From a bacterium OL-1 (GTDB lineage Bacteria > Actinomycetota > Coriobacteriia > Coriobacteriales > Atopobiaceae), in the NCBI GenBank assembly GCA_000752675.2, contig LM994627.1, positions 17,608-81,607 on the forward strand: a DNA stretch of 64,000 nucleotides, given 5' to 3'. The position numbers and the translations under genes were made by a program. This document shows positions 25,192 to 33,833 of this stretch, one piece after another; the first letter of the stretch is position 1; every line of letters begins with the position of its first letter. The notes under the pieces are model-generated. The model made no database searches and was not told the origin of the DNA. It saw only the letters and a list, made by a program, of their open reading frames with translations.

Positions 25192-25857
25192 ATGATTATG
25201 CAGGAAGCCCGAGAGCAAATTGTCGAGTATGGCAAGAAGATGAGCGCAGCAGGGCTGTCTGTTGGTACATCGGGAAATATCTCGATTTATGATAAGGAAA
25301 CAGGTTACATGGCCATTAGTCCCTCAGGCCTTGGCTATTTTGACACTACTCCTGAGGACGTTGTCGTTATGGACCTTGACGGCAATATCATTGACGGCAA
25401 GCGCAAGCCTTCCTCCGAACACGGACTGCATACTATTTTCTATCGAAACCGTCCCGAGGCTGGAGCGGTTGTCCATACCCACTCTCCGTATTGCACTACG
25501 CTGGCATGCATGGGGGAGACCATGAAGTCCGTTCACTACGTGATTATGGGAACGGGCGTTGAGGAGGTGCCGCTGACCCCTTACGTTACGTTCGGTACTC
25601 CCGAGCTTGCCGAAGCGGTGGGGGAGACTTTGAAGGCTAACCCGAAGACTCGGGCGACGCTTCTTGCCAACCATGGCATTGTCGTCTGCCAGGCCAACCT
25701 TCCGAAGGCCTTTGGCTTGGCAGTTAACTGCGAGTTTGTAGCTCAGGTCCAGTACCAGTGCCTGTGCGCTGGGAAGATGAACCACATATCCCACGAGGAA
25801 ATGGAGAAGGCATTCGAGCGTTCGAAGACCTACGGTCAGGTGCCTGACAAGAAATAG
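25192..25857 (+). CDS. Class II aldolase (L-fuculose-phosphate aldolase-like)
   Basis: 221-residue zinc-dependent class II aldolase/adducin-fold enzyme. Signatures: GLSVGTSGNIS (phosphate-binding loop), SPSGLGYFD, PSSEHGLHTIFYR with the catalytic Glu, VVHTHSPYCT giving two zinc His, and LLANHGIVV giving the third. Members cleave phosphorylated ketoses such as L-fuculose-1-P or L-ribulose-5-P to a phosphorylated C3 unit and an aldehyde. GAAAGGA precedes ATG 25192. It likely cleaves the phosphorylated product of the PTS pathway. Confidence 0.9.
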   Translation: MIMQEAREQIVEYGKKMSAAGLSVGTSGNISIYDKETGYMAISPSGLGYFDTTPEDVVVMDLDGNIIDGKRKPSSEHGLHTIFYRNRPEAGAVVHTHSPYCTTLACMGETMKSVHYVIMGTGVEEVPLTPYVTFGTPELAEAVGETLKANPKTRATLLANHGIVVCQANLPKAFGLAVNCEFVAQVQYQCLCAGKMNHISHEEMEKAFERSKTYGQVPDKK

Positions 25858-25866
25858 CCACTCTCT

Positions 25867-25892
25867 GGGCCGGAGGCGATTGTCTCCGGCCC
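25867..25892 (+). promoter_or_regulatory. Intercistronic hairpin between aldolase and alcohol dehydrogenase
   Basis: GGGCCGGAG (25867-25875) pairs with CTCCGGCCC (25884-25892). There is no T-run after it. Confidence 0.55.
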
Positions 25893-25918
25893 GCTCTGAC
25901 GAGGACGGAGTGACAAAA

Positions 25919-26944
25919 ATGCATGCTGCTGTTCTGTACGACCAACAGGACATTCGTATTGTCGAGCGGCCCATCCCGGAGCCAGGCGAGGGCGAAGTCG
26001 TTATCAAGAATGTCGTCTCCACCACATGCGGGACTGACGTGAAGAACTACAAAAGGGGTTATCCACTTCTGAAACCCCCGCACCCATTCGGTCATGAGTT
26101 CTCTGGCGTTATTGCCGCAACGGGTCTAGGAGTGGAGGGCTTTCATGAGGGTGACCGAGTAGCCGTCCACAACAGTGCCCCGTGCGGACGTTGCTATTGG
26201 TGCAAGCATGGACAGACATCCATGTGCGAGAATCTTCTGTTCAACCGAGGCTCGTATGCCGAATACGTAAAGGTTCCCCAGCGTATCGTTCAGCTCAATA
26301 TGTTCCATATGCCAGACGAAATGACTCATAAAACAGCGAGTCTGCTTGAACCATTCTCATGTGCCGTTTACGGAATCCAGAACTGTCCCATTTGTCTAGG
26401 GGACCTCGTCGTAATTAACGGAGCGGGTCCAATAGGCCTTATGTTCGCACGCCTTGCCGTGCTTGAGGGAGCTCAAGTACTTGTGACCGATCTTGCCGAG
26501 GGGAGATTGAAAGCAGCAAAGGCCATGGGGGCCTGGGGCACGCTCAATCTTACTGACATTGAAGATCCTGCGGCTGCGGTGCGCGAAAGCTTTGGATGTT
26601 CCAGAGGCGCTGACGTGGTGATTGAGTGCACGGGAAACTTGACAGTTTGGGAGCAAAGTCTCCGTATGGCAAGGAAGGGCGGCTTTGTTCTTTTATTCGG
26701 AGGGACGAAGCCCGGTAGCATTCTCAGCGTGGATGCAACGCTCCTTCATTACTCGCAGCTCACTATTAAAGGCGTGTTTCATACAACTCCGCTCAGCGTC
26801 TCTCAAGCCTTCAGACTTCTCGAGATGGGGGTTATCAACGATAAGGACTTTGTCCAGCATGAGTATCCCCTTGCTGAGCTGGAGAAGGCACTTCTCGAGC
26901 ATGCCTCGGGTTCAGTAATCAAGAACGCGATTGTTTACGACTAG
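25919..26944 (+). CDS. Zinc-dependent medium-chain alcohol/polyol dehydrogenase
   Basis: 341-residue MDR-family dehydrogenase related to sorbitol, threonine and galactitol-1-phosphate dehydrogenases. Catalytic zinc ligands: Cys in TTCGTDVKN and the HPFGHEFSG His/Glu pair. Structural zinc Cys cluster: CGRCYWCKHGQTSMC. The cofactor loop is INGAGPIGLMFARL. It probably oxidises a polyol or sugar phosphate from the PTS. ATG 25919 follows CGGAG; GTG 25910 is an in-frame alternative. Confidence 0.88.
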   Translation: MHAAVLYDQQDIRIVERPIPEPGEGEVVIKNVVSTTCGTDVKNYKRGYPLLKPPHPFGHEFSGVIAATGLGVEGFHEGDRVAVHNSAPCGRCYWCKHGQTSMCENLLFNRGSYAEYVKVPQRIVQLNMFHMPDEMTHKTASLLEPFSCAVYGIQNCPICLGDLVVINGAGPIGLMFARLAVLEGAQVLVTDLAEGRLKAAKAMGAWGTLNLTDIEDPAAAVRESFGCSRGADVVIECTGNLTVWEQSLRMARKGGFVLLFGGTKPGSILSVDATLLHYSQLTIKGVFHTTPLSVSQAFRLLEMGVINDKDFVQHEYPLAELEKALLEHASGSVIKNAIVYD

Positions 26945-26962
26945 TTGTCCGAAGGGATTACT

Positions 26963-28120
26963 ATGAGACAGATTAAATTGGGAGCAGATAGAATCTATTT
27001 TGGCGAAGATGCCGTCAAGGCACTTGCCGAGTTGCCTGCCGTTCGTAAGCGTGCGTATATTGTCATGAGCGGCACCATTCAGGAGGAGCTCGGCCAGCTC
27101 AAGGTTGTGACAGATGTCCTGGAATCGGCTGGTTTCGCTTGGAAATCAAACACAAATGTTGAGCCGGAGCCCTGCTGGGAATCGGTACGTCAGGGTGTCG
27201 AGGAGATGCGTGAATTCGAACCCGACTGGGTGATTGGCTTCGGTGGCGGATCCGCTATGGATGCCGCAAAGGCCATGTGGGTCTTTTACGAGAATCCCCA
27301 ATACAAGTCTCTTGAGGAAGTTATGCCCCCGGCGCCATTGGAGCTTCGCAAGAAGGCACGCGTTTGTTGTATCACTACGAGTGCTGGTACTGGCTCAGAG
27401 TGTACAAGGGCCGCGCTCATCAAAGATCCTGTTCAAAAGAGAAAGTACTCTGTGCGGGAGTACACGGGGAAACTGATTCCGGACGTTGCGATTCTCGACC
27501 CAATCTTCTCGGTCACCATGCCTCGTCGCGGTACCGTGGGATGCGGGATGGATGCTCTCACGCATGCCATCGAATCGTATGTGACTCCGCTTGCCAATCC
27601 ATTCTCCGATGCTCAGGCAATCGGAGCGTGGATTTATGGCTACCGTGCACTTCCCATCTGCGCGAACGAGCCCGATAATCTGCAAGCACGTGGGGACATG
27701 CTCGCAGCGTCATGCTTGGCAGGAATCTCGTTTTCAAACTGTGCGCTTGGAATATGTCATGGGGTGGCGCACACGTTTGGAGCGACGTATGGAATTCCCC
27801 ACGGCCTTGCGAATGCTGTAGTGCTCCCGTACTCGATTGATTTTAATGCAAACCATGATAGTCATGCGAGGAAGCGCTACGAGGAACTCGCTACGTTTGT
27901 CGGCAAAAATGATTTGAAGAAAACAATCATCGATCTCAGGAGGCAGCTCGACGTTCCCGCAACAATGAAGGAGCTTGTTCCTGACGAAGGTACGTTCAAT
28001 ACCGACTTCGATACCCTCGTCCAGAAAGTACTCACGGATGTCGCGACTCCTGCAAACCCAGTAAAGATTACTGAGGAATATGCAAGCGAGATGCTTCGGC
28101 GAGTCTACTACGGCGAATAG
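26963..28120 (+). CDS. Iron-containing alcohol dehydrogenase
   Basis: 385-residue group III (Fe-dependent) alcohol dehydrogenase. GGGSAMDAAKAM binds NAD(P). Metal ligands are in GMDALTHAIESY and the GICHGVAHTFGATYGIPHG block, with the expected Asp and three His. Family members reduce aldehydes such as lactaldehyde or glycolaldehyde, which would fit removal of the aldehyde made by the class II aldolase. GAAGGGA precedes ATG 26963; TTG 26945 is in frame but less well placed. Confidence 0.9.
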   Translation: MRQIKLGADRIYFGEDAVKALAELPAVRKRAYIVMSGTIQEELGQLKVVTDVLESAGFAWKSNTNVEPEPCWESVRQGVEEMREFEPDWVIGFGGGSAMDAAKAMWVFYENPQYKSLEEVMPPAPLELRKKARVCCITTSAGTGSECTRAALIKDPVQKRKYSVREYTGKLIPDVAILDPIFSVTMPRRGTVGCGMDALTHAIESYVTPLANPFSDAQAIGAWIYGYRALPICANEPDNLQARGDMLAASCLAGISFSNCALGICHGVAHTFGATYGIPHGLANAVVLPYSIDFNANHDSHARKRYEELATFVGKNDLKKTIIDLRRQLDVPATMKELVPDEGTFNTDFDTLVQKVLTDVATPANPVKITEEYASEMLRRVYYGE

Positions 28121-28164
28121 ACAAATCCCATCCATCGTACGTAAGCTTTAGCAAGGAGAGAGCC

Positions 28165-29364
28165 ATGAAGATTACGAGCGTGGACGTCATTCGGACTTTC
28201 AAGGAGCCTTCCATCCCAGCTGAGGTTGCCGTGGGCAACGTCCCTTGGCATCCCGTGTTCGTGAGGATTAACACCGACGAGGGGATTTCCGGTCTCGGTG
28301 AGGTCGGCGTTGCGTACGGCAACGCTCAAACTGCTGGCTTTGGCATGGCAGTCGATTTTGCAAAGTGCATCGTTGGGCTGAACCCTATGAACAACGAGCA
28401 AATATGGGACAGGCTTCACCGACTCACGTTTTGGGGCATGGGCAACGGTGGCGTCATCATGGCAGGCATCTCAGGCATAGATATTGCGCTGTGGGACATT
28501 AGGGGAAAGGCCCTCGGAGTTCCCGTCTATCAATTGCTGGGAGGCAAGACCAACACCAAGCTTCGTGCATATGCCTCTCAACTTCAGTTTGACTGGGGAA
28601 AGGTGTCAAAATCTCTTGCGAAGCCTGAAGAGTATGCAGAGGCAATGCAGAAAGCAATGGCTGATGGCTTTGATTGTGTAAAGGTTGATCCAGTTGGATT
28701 TGACAAGAACGGTGTGTGGATGGGCCGGTCAAGCAGGGGCATCCTTCAGCGCGATCAGATGGATTTGGCAGTCAAGCGCGTTGAAGCGATGCGCGAAGTC
28801 GGACCTGATGTGGATATCATTATTGAACTGCATGCACTCACGGATGCCACCACGTCTGTTCAGCTCGGAAGAGAACTCGAAAAACTCGGCTGCTTCTATT
28901 ACGAGGAGCCAACTCAACCGCTGAATCCCAAGCTCTTCCGCGAAATTCACGATAAGGTAAGCATCCCGATTGCCACGGGTGAGAGGGTCTACACGCGCTG
29001 GGGTTACAGACCATTCTTCGAGGACCATTCAATTAATATCATTCAACCTGACCTCTGTAACGTCGGAGGTATCACTGAGGGTAAGAAGATTTGCGACTAC
29101 GCCCATGTCTACGACATCGGCGTTCAGGTCCACTGCTGTGGCGGGCCAGTCTCTGCAAGTGCTGCACTTCAGCTTGAGGCCGTTATCCCTAACTTCGTGA
29201 TTCACGAGCTTCATGCATCGGCACTGATTGAAGACAACATCCGGCTTTGCAAGAACGATTACGTTGCAAAGGGTGGGTACTTTGAGGTGCCCGAGGAACC
29301 CGGAATCGGTCAAGAGCTTACGGACTATGCGCTGTCTAATGCAGATGTGGTCACGGTTAAATAG
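28165..29364 (+). CDS. Enolase-superfamily acid-sugar dehydratase (mandelate racemase subgroup)
   Basis: 399 residues with the enolase-superfamily capping domain (about 1-125) and TIM barrel. Metal ligands appear as IIIELHAL, FYYEEPTQP and IATGERVYTR. A KVD-type motif (CVKVDPVGF) lies on the second strand, and IQPDLCNVGGI and QVHCCGGP supply Asp and the probable catalytic His. It resembles D-galactonate/gluconate-type dehydratases, which convert aldonates to 2-keto-3-deoxy acids. The exact sugar acid is unknown. It ends the PTS-linked gene set, after a 44-bp gap with a GGAGAGAG RBS. Confidence 0.88.
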   Translation: MKITSVDVIRTFKEPSIPAEVAVGNVPWHPVFVRINTDEGISGLGEVGVAYGNAQTAGFGMAVDFAKCIVGLNPMNNEQIWDRLHRLTFWGMGNGGVIMAGISGIDIALWDIRGKALGVPVYQLLGGKTNTKLRAYASQLQFDWGKVSKSLAKPEEYAEAMQKAMADGFDCVKVDPVGFDKNGVWMGRSSRGILQRDQMDLAVKRVEAMREVGPDVDIIIELHALTDATTSVQLGRELEKLGCFYYEEPTQPLNPKLFREIHDKVSIPIATGERVYTRWGYRPFFEDHSINIIQPDLCNVGGITEGKKICDYAHVYDIGVQVHCCGGPVSASAALQLEAVIPNFVIHELHASALIEDNIRLCKNDYVAKGGYFEVPEEPGIGQELTDYALSNADVVTVK

Positions 29365-29603
29365 GACTACCTGTTAAAAAAATAATTATAGCGGCATGAC
29401 CTGGGTAACGGACTTTGGTTACGTTGCCCGGGTTACTCATCTGTTCCGCAAGTAGTCTTGAGATAGGAAATAGCCCCAGTTCTTTAGAAGAGGGCCCTTC
29501 TCGTACTGACATGCTTAAAGTTGAAACATATTCAGGATAAATGTTCGAGAGAGGGGGTGGCGAGGCAAATGACAATGAAAAATACTCTAAATAGTCCAAA
29601 GCA
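29365..29603. other. Non-coding region after the dehydratase, with hairpin
   Basis: An AT-rich stretch is followed by a hairpin, CCTGGGTAACG (29400-29410) with CGTTGCCCGGG (29422-29432), imperfect. It could end the catabolic operon, although the T-run lies only on the opposite strand. No gene is seen. Confidence 0.4.
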
Positions 29604-30155
29604 ATGGCGGATACCTCTCTTCTAGAGAAGTTACAAAGGCATGGATACCTCGGCGGGAACTCTCAGAAGCTGTCGAGGGTGGGATAATAATCCAAATTGA
29701 TCGTGGCCTCTACGCTATGCCAGAGACGTGGGAAGATTCCTTGGTTGTGACGCAGTGCCGCTATGCGCGAGGGATTTTTGCCGACAATTCTGCATTGTGG
29801 CTTCAGGATCTCTCCGAGCGAGCGCCTCTCTCACTATGACTTTTCTTCGAAGTTGCAACAAGTCGTCGGCAAAGGCTGCGGGCATAATTTGCCATCGTGC
29901 GCCACCAAAGTACTCGAACTCGGCATTTGTAGCGCGATTACCCCCCATGGCAACGCCGTGTGTGCGCATGACGCAGAGAAGTCACTATGCGATGTGGTGC
30001 GTGGGCCCCTAGGCCATGCGGACCTCCAGATTGTGATTCCGGCAATGCGCATGTACATAGGTAGCGACAGATGCGATCCGCCAAAACTTATAGCATATTC
30101 CAGGCATCTTGGAGTTGAGAGAAAGATTAGCGGGTACTTGGAGGTGCTGCTGTGA
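29604..30155 (+). pseudogene. Frameshifted AbiEi-type antitoxin (type IV toxin-antitoxin) remnant
   Basis: Pieces in three frames join into one AbiEi-like protein. The start ATG 29604 gives LLEKLQRHGYL; the next frame gives RRELSEAVEGG and RGLYAMPETWED, then TQCRYARGIFADNSALWL; the last gives GNAVCAHDAEKSLCDVVRG, ADLQIVIPAMRMY and a KISGYLEVLL end. These match the winged-helix antitoxin layout, including the IYVLPDIWED-like and ERTICDI-like motifs. At least two frameshifts (near 29640 and 29840-29900) and a TGA at about 29838 break it. No AbiEii toxin follows. Confidence 0.75.
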
Positions 30156-30316
30156 GGACCATCAACGTGACTTCTCCCCTAGGAGTCTCCCGTTGCGTCC
30201 GTGTCCCCTTCGCCTGAGAACTGACGCCAGGCGGTATTCTTTGTTGCTACGACAACTTTTCTTTTCGCCACAGCGGAGCACCATTGCCTTGTCACCGTTA
30301 GAGAGGAGTGTCGCGT

Positions 30317-30967
30317 ATGAATGAGACAGCGGGACACACATTTAATATAGCCGCAGACAACCCGCCTGTCGCGGGCTGCACGGTTTCGCATCCGGTTTGG
30401 GAGGCCAGTGGAAACGGCCTCTCGTACTTTAGCCTTGGCGCCGGGACCGACATCAGCGCCGAGCTCTACGGTTACCACAGGCTGGAGCTTGTTGTTGCCG
30501 GCGAGGCACAGATCACGGGTGCCATGCCCGCCGACGTCGCCGCTGGCCAAGCCGTGGTCACGCCCACGAATGTCCCCGTGGGCGTGCGTGCCGAGAAGGA
30601 CACCGTTTACGTTGAGCTTTCGCTCGAGAAGGGAACCACCATGAACAACGTCATCAAGCCAGGCGAGGCGTTCACTCTAAAGGACCTCATCCCTTACCAG
30701 GATGGGCGCATCGTGAACATGGACCTGGCACACAACGACAGCATGAAGTTCGTGCTCATGAGCTTCGATGCCGGCACCGGCCTCTCCGAGCATGCCGCCC
30801 CTGGTGATGCCCTCGTGTTTGCGCTGGACGGCGAGGCAACCATCACCTACGAGGGCGTCGAGAACCTCGTCCGTGCCGGACAGACCTTCAAGTTTGATGC
30901 GGGCGGCCGTCACGCCGTGCGCGCCGACAAGCGCTTTAAGATGGCGCTGCTGGTCACGCTGGCGTAG
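30317..30967 (+). CDS. Double-cupin-domain protein
   Basis: 216 residues forming two beta-barrel cupin domains: about 30-105 (RLELVVAGEAQI, VVTPTNVPVGV) and 115-216 (MNNVIKPGEAF, SEHAAPGDALVFALDGEATI, RAGQTFKFDAGGRHAV). The second has His and Asp/Glu near metal-ligand positions; the first lacks a full set. Members range from isomerases to small-molecule sensors, so no reaction is assigned. ATG 30317 follows AGAGGAG at nine bases. Composition returns to the GC-rich norm here, marking the right end of the island. Confidence 0.75.
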   Translation: MNETAGHTFNIAADNPPVAGCTVSHPVWEASGNGLSYFSLGAGTDISAELYGYHRLELVVAGEAQITGAMPADVAAGQAVVTPTNVPVGVRAEKDTVYVELSLEKGTTMNNVIKPGEAFTLKDLIPYQDGRIVNMDLAHNDSMKFVLMSFDAGTGLSEHAAPGDALVFALDGEATITYEGVENLVRAGQTFKFDAGGRHAVRADKRFKMALLVTLA

Positions 30968-30988
30968 GGCCATTCGTCAGGTCACGTC

Positions 30989-31046
30989 GGGCTAAAATCC
31001 GACACATAACAACGTAATATCCGAGAAAAACGTCGAGTTCTGTCCC
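30989..31046. repeat. 58-bp imperfect palindrome, copy 2
   Basis: Same length as copy 1 at 69-126 and shares GACACATAACAA at the same offset, with GGGC at the start and TGTCC near the end. It lies between the cupin gene and the convergent sensor kinase operon. Confidence 0.55.
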
Positions 31047-31132
31047 GTGAGCATCGGTGGAGGAGCCCGTCGGCACCAGCGAGGAGCCTGTGAGCATCGG
31101 CGGAGGAGCCCGCTGGCGCCGGTGAGCTCCTC
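31047..31132. repeat. Two direct repeats of about 43 bp with terminal hairpin
   Basis: GTGAGCATCGGTGGAGGAGC and GTGAGCATCGGCGGAGGAGC start two tandem copies. The following GCTCCTCCACCG can pair back with CGGTGGAGGAGC, so the region can form a hairpin at the end of the reverse-strand kinase transcript. Confidence 0.55.
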
Positions 31133-31155
31133 CACCGCCAGCGGCACCCGCGCCC

Positions 31156-32505
31156 CTACTCCTCCGGAATCGGGATGAGCGCGTTTACATGGAAGACGTC
31201 GCCGTCGCTGCTAAAGGTCACGGTGCCGTCGTACTTCTCGGCAACGTCGCGCATGGAGCGCGTCCCCAGGCCGTGCCCGGTGGGGTCGGCGGCCGTGGTC
31301 TTGGGCAGCCCGTCGACCATCGTCACGGTACCGTTAAAGTAGTTGGTCACGTTAAGCGTGAGCATTCCGCCCGTTCGCCTGGCCACCAGGCCAATCGCGC
31401 GCTTCTCGGGGTCGTCTACCTTGCGTACGGCGTCCAGTGAGTTGTCGAGGGCATTTCCCACCAGCGAGTAAATGTCGACCGGGTCCATGAACGCCAGCGC
31501 GGATCCGTCGGCAATGCACGAGAGCGTGATGCCCTCGCGCTCGCACACCAGGCCCTTCACAAAGAGCAGCGCGTCCAGGGCGTCGTTTCCGGTCTTGAGC
31601 CGCAGCTCGGACATGCGCGTCTCGCTCGCCAGCTCCTTAAGCTTTGCCGTGCTGGCCCCGCCTTCGCTCGCCGCCGCGCGCACGTGTTGGCGCAGCACCT
31701 CCATACGCGCGTTCACAGCCTCTACGCTCTCGCGCATGAGGGTGTAGTGGGCCTGCTGGTCTGCGTCTATGCGCTCGAGCGTGGCAACGTCGGACTCCAG
31801 CTGACGCGAGTAGAGCATCTCGAACTCCAGCACCAGCGAGAAGACGCAGATCACGTCGTGCACGGCCCGCAGCACCATCACAAACGGCACGGGAATCCCG
31901 GCGTCGAGGAGGTGCTTGTTCTCCATGTCAAAGACAATGGCGATGAGAACCACCAGCGCAAGCACCAGGAGGATCTTCTTGTTCTCAATCTCTACCAGGC
32001 CGTTCTTGCGTATGGGCCTTACGAACAGCCAATAGCACACGGGGTAGACCACGGCCATGCCCAGAAGGTTGAGCGGCAGGAAGAGGGGGCTTGACATGTT
32101 GGTCCCTCCTCCCTCGGCAAGCAGGAACGCCGAGTAGGTGACGCAGCTTGCAAGGTTCTGGATGATGTAGCCCGCCGTGGCGCAGAAGAGCGCCGTCCAG
32201 ATGGACACCCGGTAGCAGAAGACCAGCGCGGCAACAATGAGCACCAGCATTGCGACAAAGTCAAGCGCCTCTGCCACAAACGAGGTCGCCCTCGGCGAGA
32301 AGACCGAAACCATAAGCGAGTTTCTATAGAGCGCAAACGAGACGAGCACCAGGACCGCGAGGGACGCTACTGCGCGTGGCACGACGTGGCTGCGTGGGGG
32401 CAGAAGCGCCGCGAACATCCCCACGGCCACCACGAGCTGCGTCGATATGGTCGTGGCAAGGATGAGCGCCGCATGCGTCATGATGGCCGCGATGGTCGTG
32501 CTCAT
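31156..32505 (-). CDS. AgrC-like GHKL sensor protein, non-canonical phospho-site
   Basis: 449 residues. Six or seven hydrophobic helices fill residues 5-228, followed by a coiled dimerisation helix and a GHKL ATPase domain (about 320-449). N-box: VGNALDNSLDAV; G-box: GHGLGTRSMRDVAEKYDG. Compared with the neighbouring sensor, the phospho-His position is shifted: RQH (Q273, H274) here against RHQ (H262) there. It may be a weak kinase or a partner subunit. It overlaps the upstream sensor by four bases and lies third in the reverse operon after the LytTR regulator. Confidence 0.85.
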   Translation of the reverse strand: MSTTIAAIMTHAALILATTISTQLVVAVGMFAALLPPRSHVVPRAVASLAVLVLVSFALYRNSLMVSVFSPRATSFVAEALDFVAMLVLIVAALVFCYRVSIWTALFCATAGYIIQNLASCVTYSAFLLAEGGGTNMSSPLFLPLNLLGMAVVYPVCYWLFVRPIRKNGLVEIENKKILLVLALVVLIAIVFDMENKHLLDAGIPVPFVMVLRAVHDVICVFSLVLEFEMLYSRQLESDVATLERIDADQQAHYTLMRESVEAVNARMEVLRQHVRAAASEGGASTAKLKELASETRMSELRLKTGNDALDALLFVKGLVCEREGITLSCIADGSALAFMDPVDIYSLVGNALDNSLDAVRKVDDPEKRAIGLVARRTGGMLTLNVTNYFNGTVTMVDGLPKTTAADPTGHGLGTRSMRDVAEKYDGTVTFSSDGDVFHVNALIPIPEE

Positions 32506-33833
32506 CGAACTGCCGCCTCTCTTGTTGCCGGTATGGGAATGAGCACGTCAAGCCTAAAGAGGTCGCCATCGGTACTGGTGGTGATCGAGCCACCATAGCG
32601 CTCAGCTACGGCACGCATGTGGCGCGCACCGTAACCGCGTGCGTCTTGGCGGCTTGGTGCAAGCGGGAGACCGTTCGAGAGGCGCACGTCTCCACGGAAG
32701 TAGTTCTCAACGTGCGCGCTCACCATGCAGCCCGTGCTTCTCACCGTGAGGTCAATCACGCGCTTGTCAGGGTCGTCGAGCTTCACGACGGCTTCCATCG
32801 CGTTGTCCACGGCGTCTCCAAAGAGCGAGTAGATGTCTGCCGGCGCCATGAAGGAGAGCGCGCCACCGTCTGCCACGCACCCGAGCGAGATGCCCTCGCG
32901 CTCGCACACCAGGCCCTTCTCGGTGAGGACCGTGTCCAAGGCAACGTTGCCGGTCTTCACGGCGGCATCGTACACGCTCAGCTGGCCTTCCAGGTCGGCG
33001 AGTGCGTCCGCGCCCACAAAGTCCAGCGCCTCAAGATCGCGCAGCTGGTGGCGGATGTCGTGCATGCGCACGTTGATTGCCTGCACGTTGGCGCGAGACG
33101 CCGCCAGGACCTTTGCGTCATCGGCGCGGGCACGCTCCATGGCGGCGACGTTTGTCTGCAGGCTTCTCGTGTAGAGCAGCTCGAACTCCACCGTGAGCAT
33201 GAACACGCAGGATATGCCATGGATGATGCGCAGAAGCACCACGTCGGCAAACCCTGCTCCCAGCATGGGAAGCGACTTGTTCACCAGGTCAAAGGCAATG
33301 ACTACGAGAATGACTGCCGCCACCACGATGAGCATGCCGTGGTCCTCCACGTCCGTCAGGCCATGACGCCTTACGGGAAGCGCAAAGGCAAGGTAGCCCA
33401 GGAGGTACACCACGCACGTGACCGCCGCCATCTCCGCAAGCCCAAGAAGGGTGGAGCGCTCTCCCAGAGCAAAGGCGAGCAGACCCACCGTGCCGCTCGC
33501 GAGGTTCTGCAGGGTGTAGCCAGCTGTGGCAAAGAAGAGGGCCACCCACACCGAGGTGTCAAACAGGATAAGCAGCGTGGGCACGGCGAACACAAGCACA
33601 AGCGAGAAGAGCGCAAACTCCTCCAGCACGCGAGACGGTCCCCTTGCTTGCAGCATGCCGGTGGCCTCCGCCGCCGCAACCAAGGCGAGCGTGAGAGCCA
33701 CCCCGGCAGCGGCAAGAGCGCCCAGACGCACCCAGAAGTGGGGGCGGTGGGGGAGCGGCCACGCAAAGAGGAGCATGGCAATGGCGACCTGCGCGAGGAC
33801 GGTCATCGGGCCCACGACAGCTTCGACGCCCAT
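32502..33833 (-). CDS. AgrC-like GHKL sensor histidine kinase
   Basis: 443 residues with six or seven transmembrane helices in the first 218 residues and a C-terminal GHKL ATPase. The likely phosphorylated residue is H262 in MHDIRHQLRD. N-box: FGDAVDNAMEAV; G-box: RGYGARHMRAVAERYGG. The architecture is that of peptide-sensing AgrC/ComD/CitA-like kinases. Its start overlaps the response-regulator stop (ATGA). No agrB or agrD-like gene lies nearby, so the signal is unknown. Confidence 0.88.
   Translation of the reverse strand: MGVEAVVGPMTVLAQVAIAMLLFAWPLPHRPHFWVRLGALAAAGVALTLALVAAAEATGMLQARGPSRVLEEFALFSLVLVFAVPTLLILFDTSVWVALFFATAGYTLQNLASGTVGLLAFALGERSTLLGLAEMAAVTCVVYLLGYLAFALPVRRHGLTDVEDHGMLIVVAAVILVVIAFDLVNKSLPMLGAGFADVVLLRIIHGISCVFMLTVEFELLYTRSLQTNVAAMERARADDAKVLAASRANVQAINVRMHDIRHQLRDLEALDFVGADALADLEGQLSVYDAAVKTGNVALDTVLTEKGLVCEREGISLGCVADGGALSFMAPADIYSLFGDAVDNAMEAVVKLDDPDKRVIDLTVRSTGCMVSAHVENYFRGDVRLSNGLPLAPSRQDARGYGARHMRAVAERYGGSITTSTDGDLFRLDVLIPIPATREAAVR

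Noticed and set aside
17120-30155. Integration of the island at the tRNA-Thr gene
   Set aside because: The position and AT-rich content fit, but no integrase, excisionase or direct repeat of the tRNA 3' end was found in the window.
31047-31132. Coding repeat protein
   Set aside because: The two 43-bp repeats are not a multiple of three and sit after the kinase stop; a terminator or structural repeat fits better.
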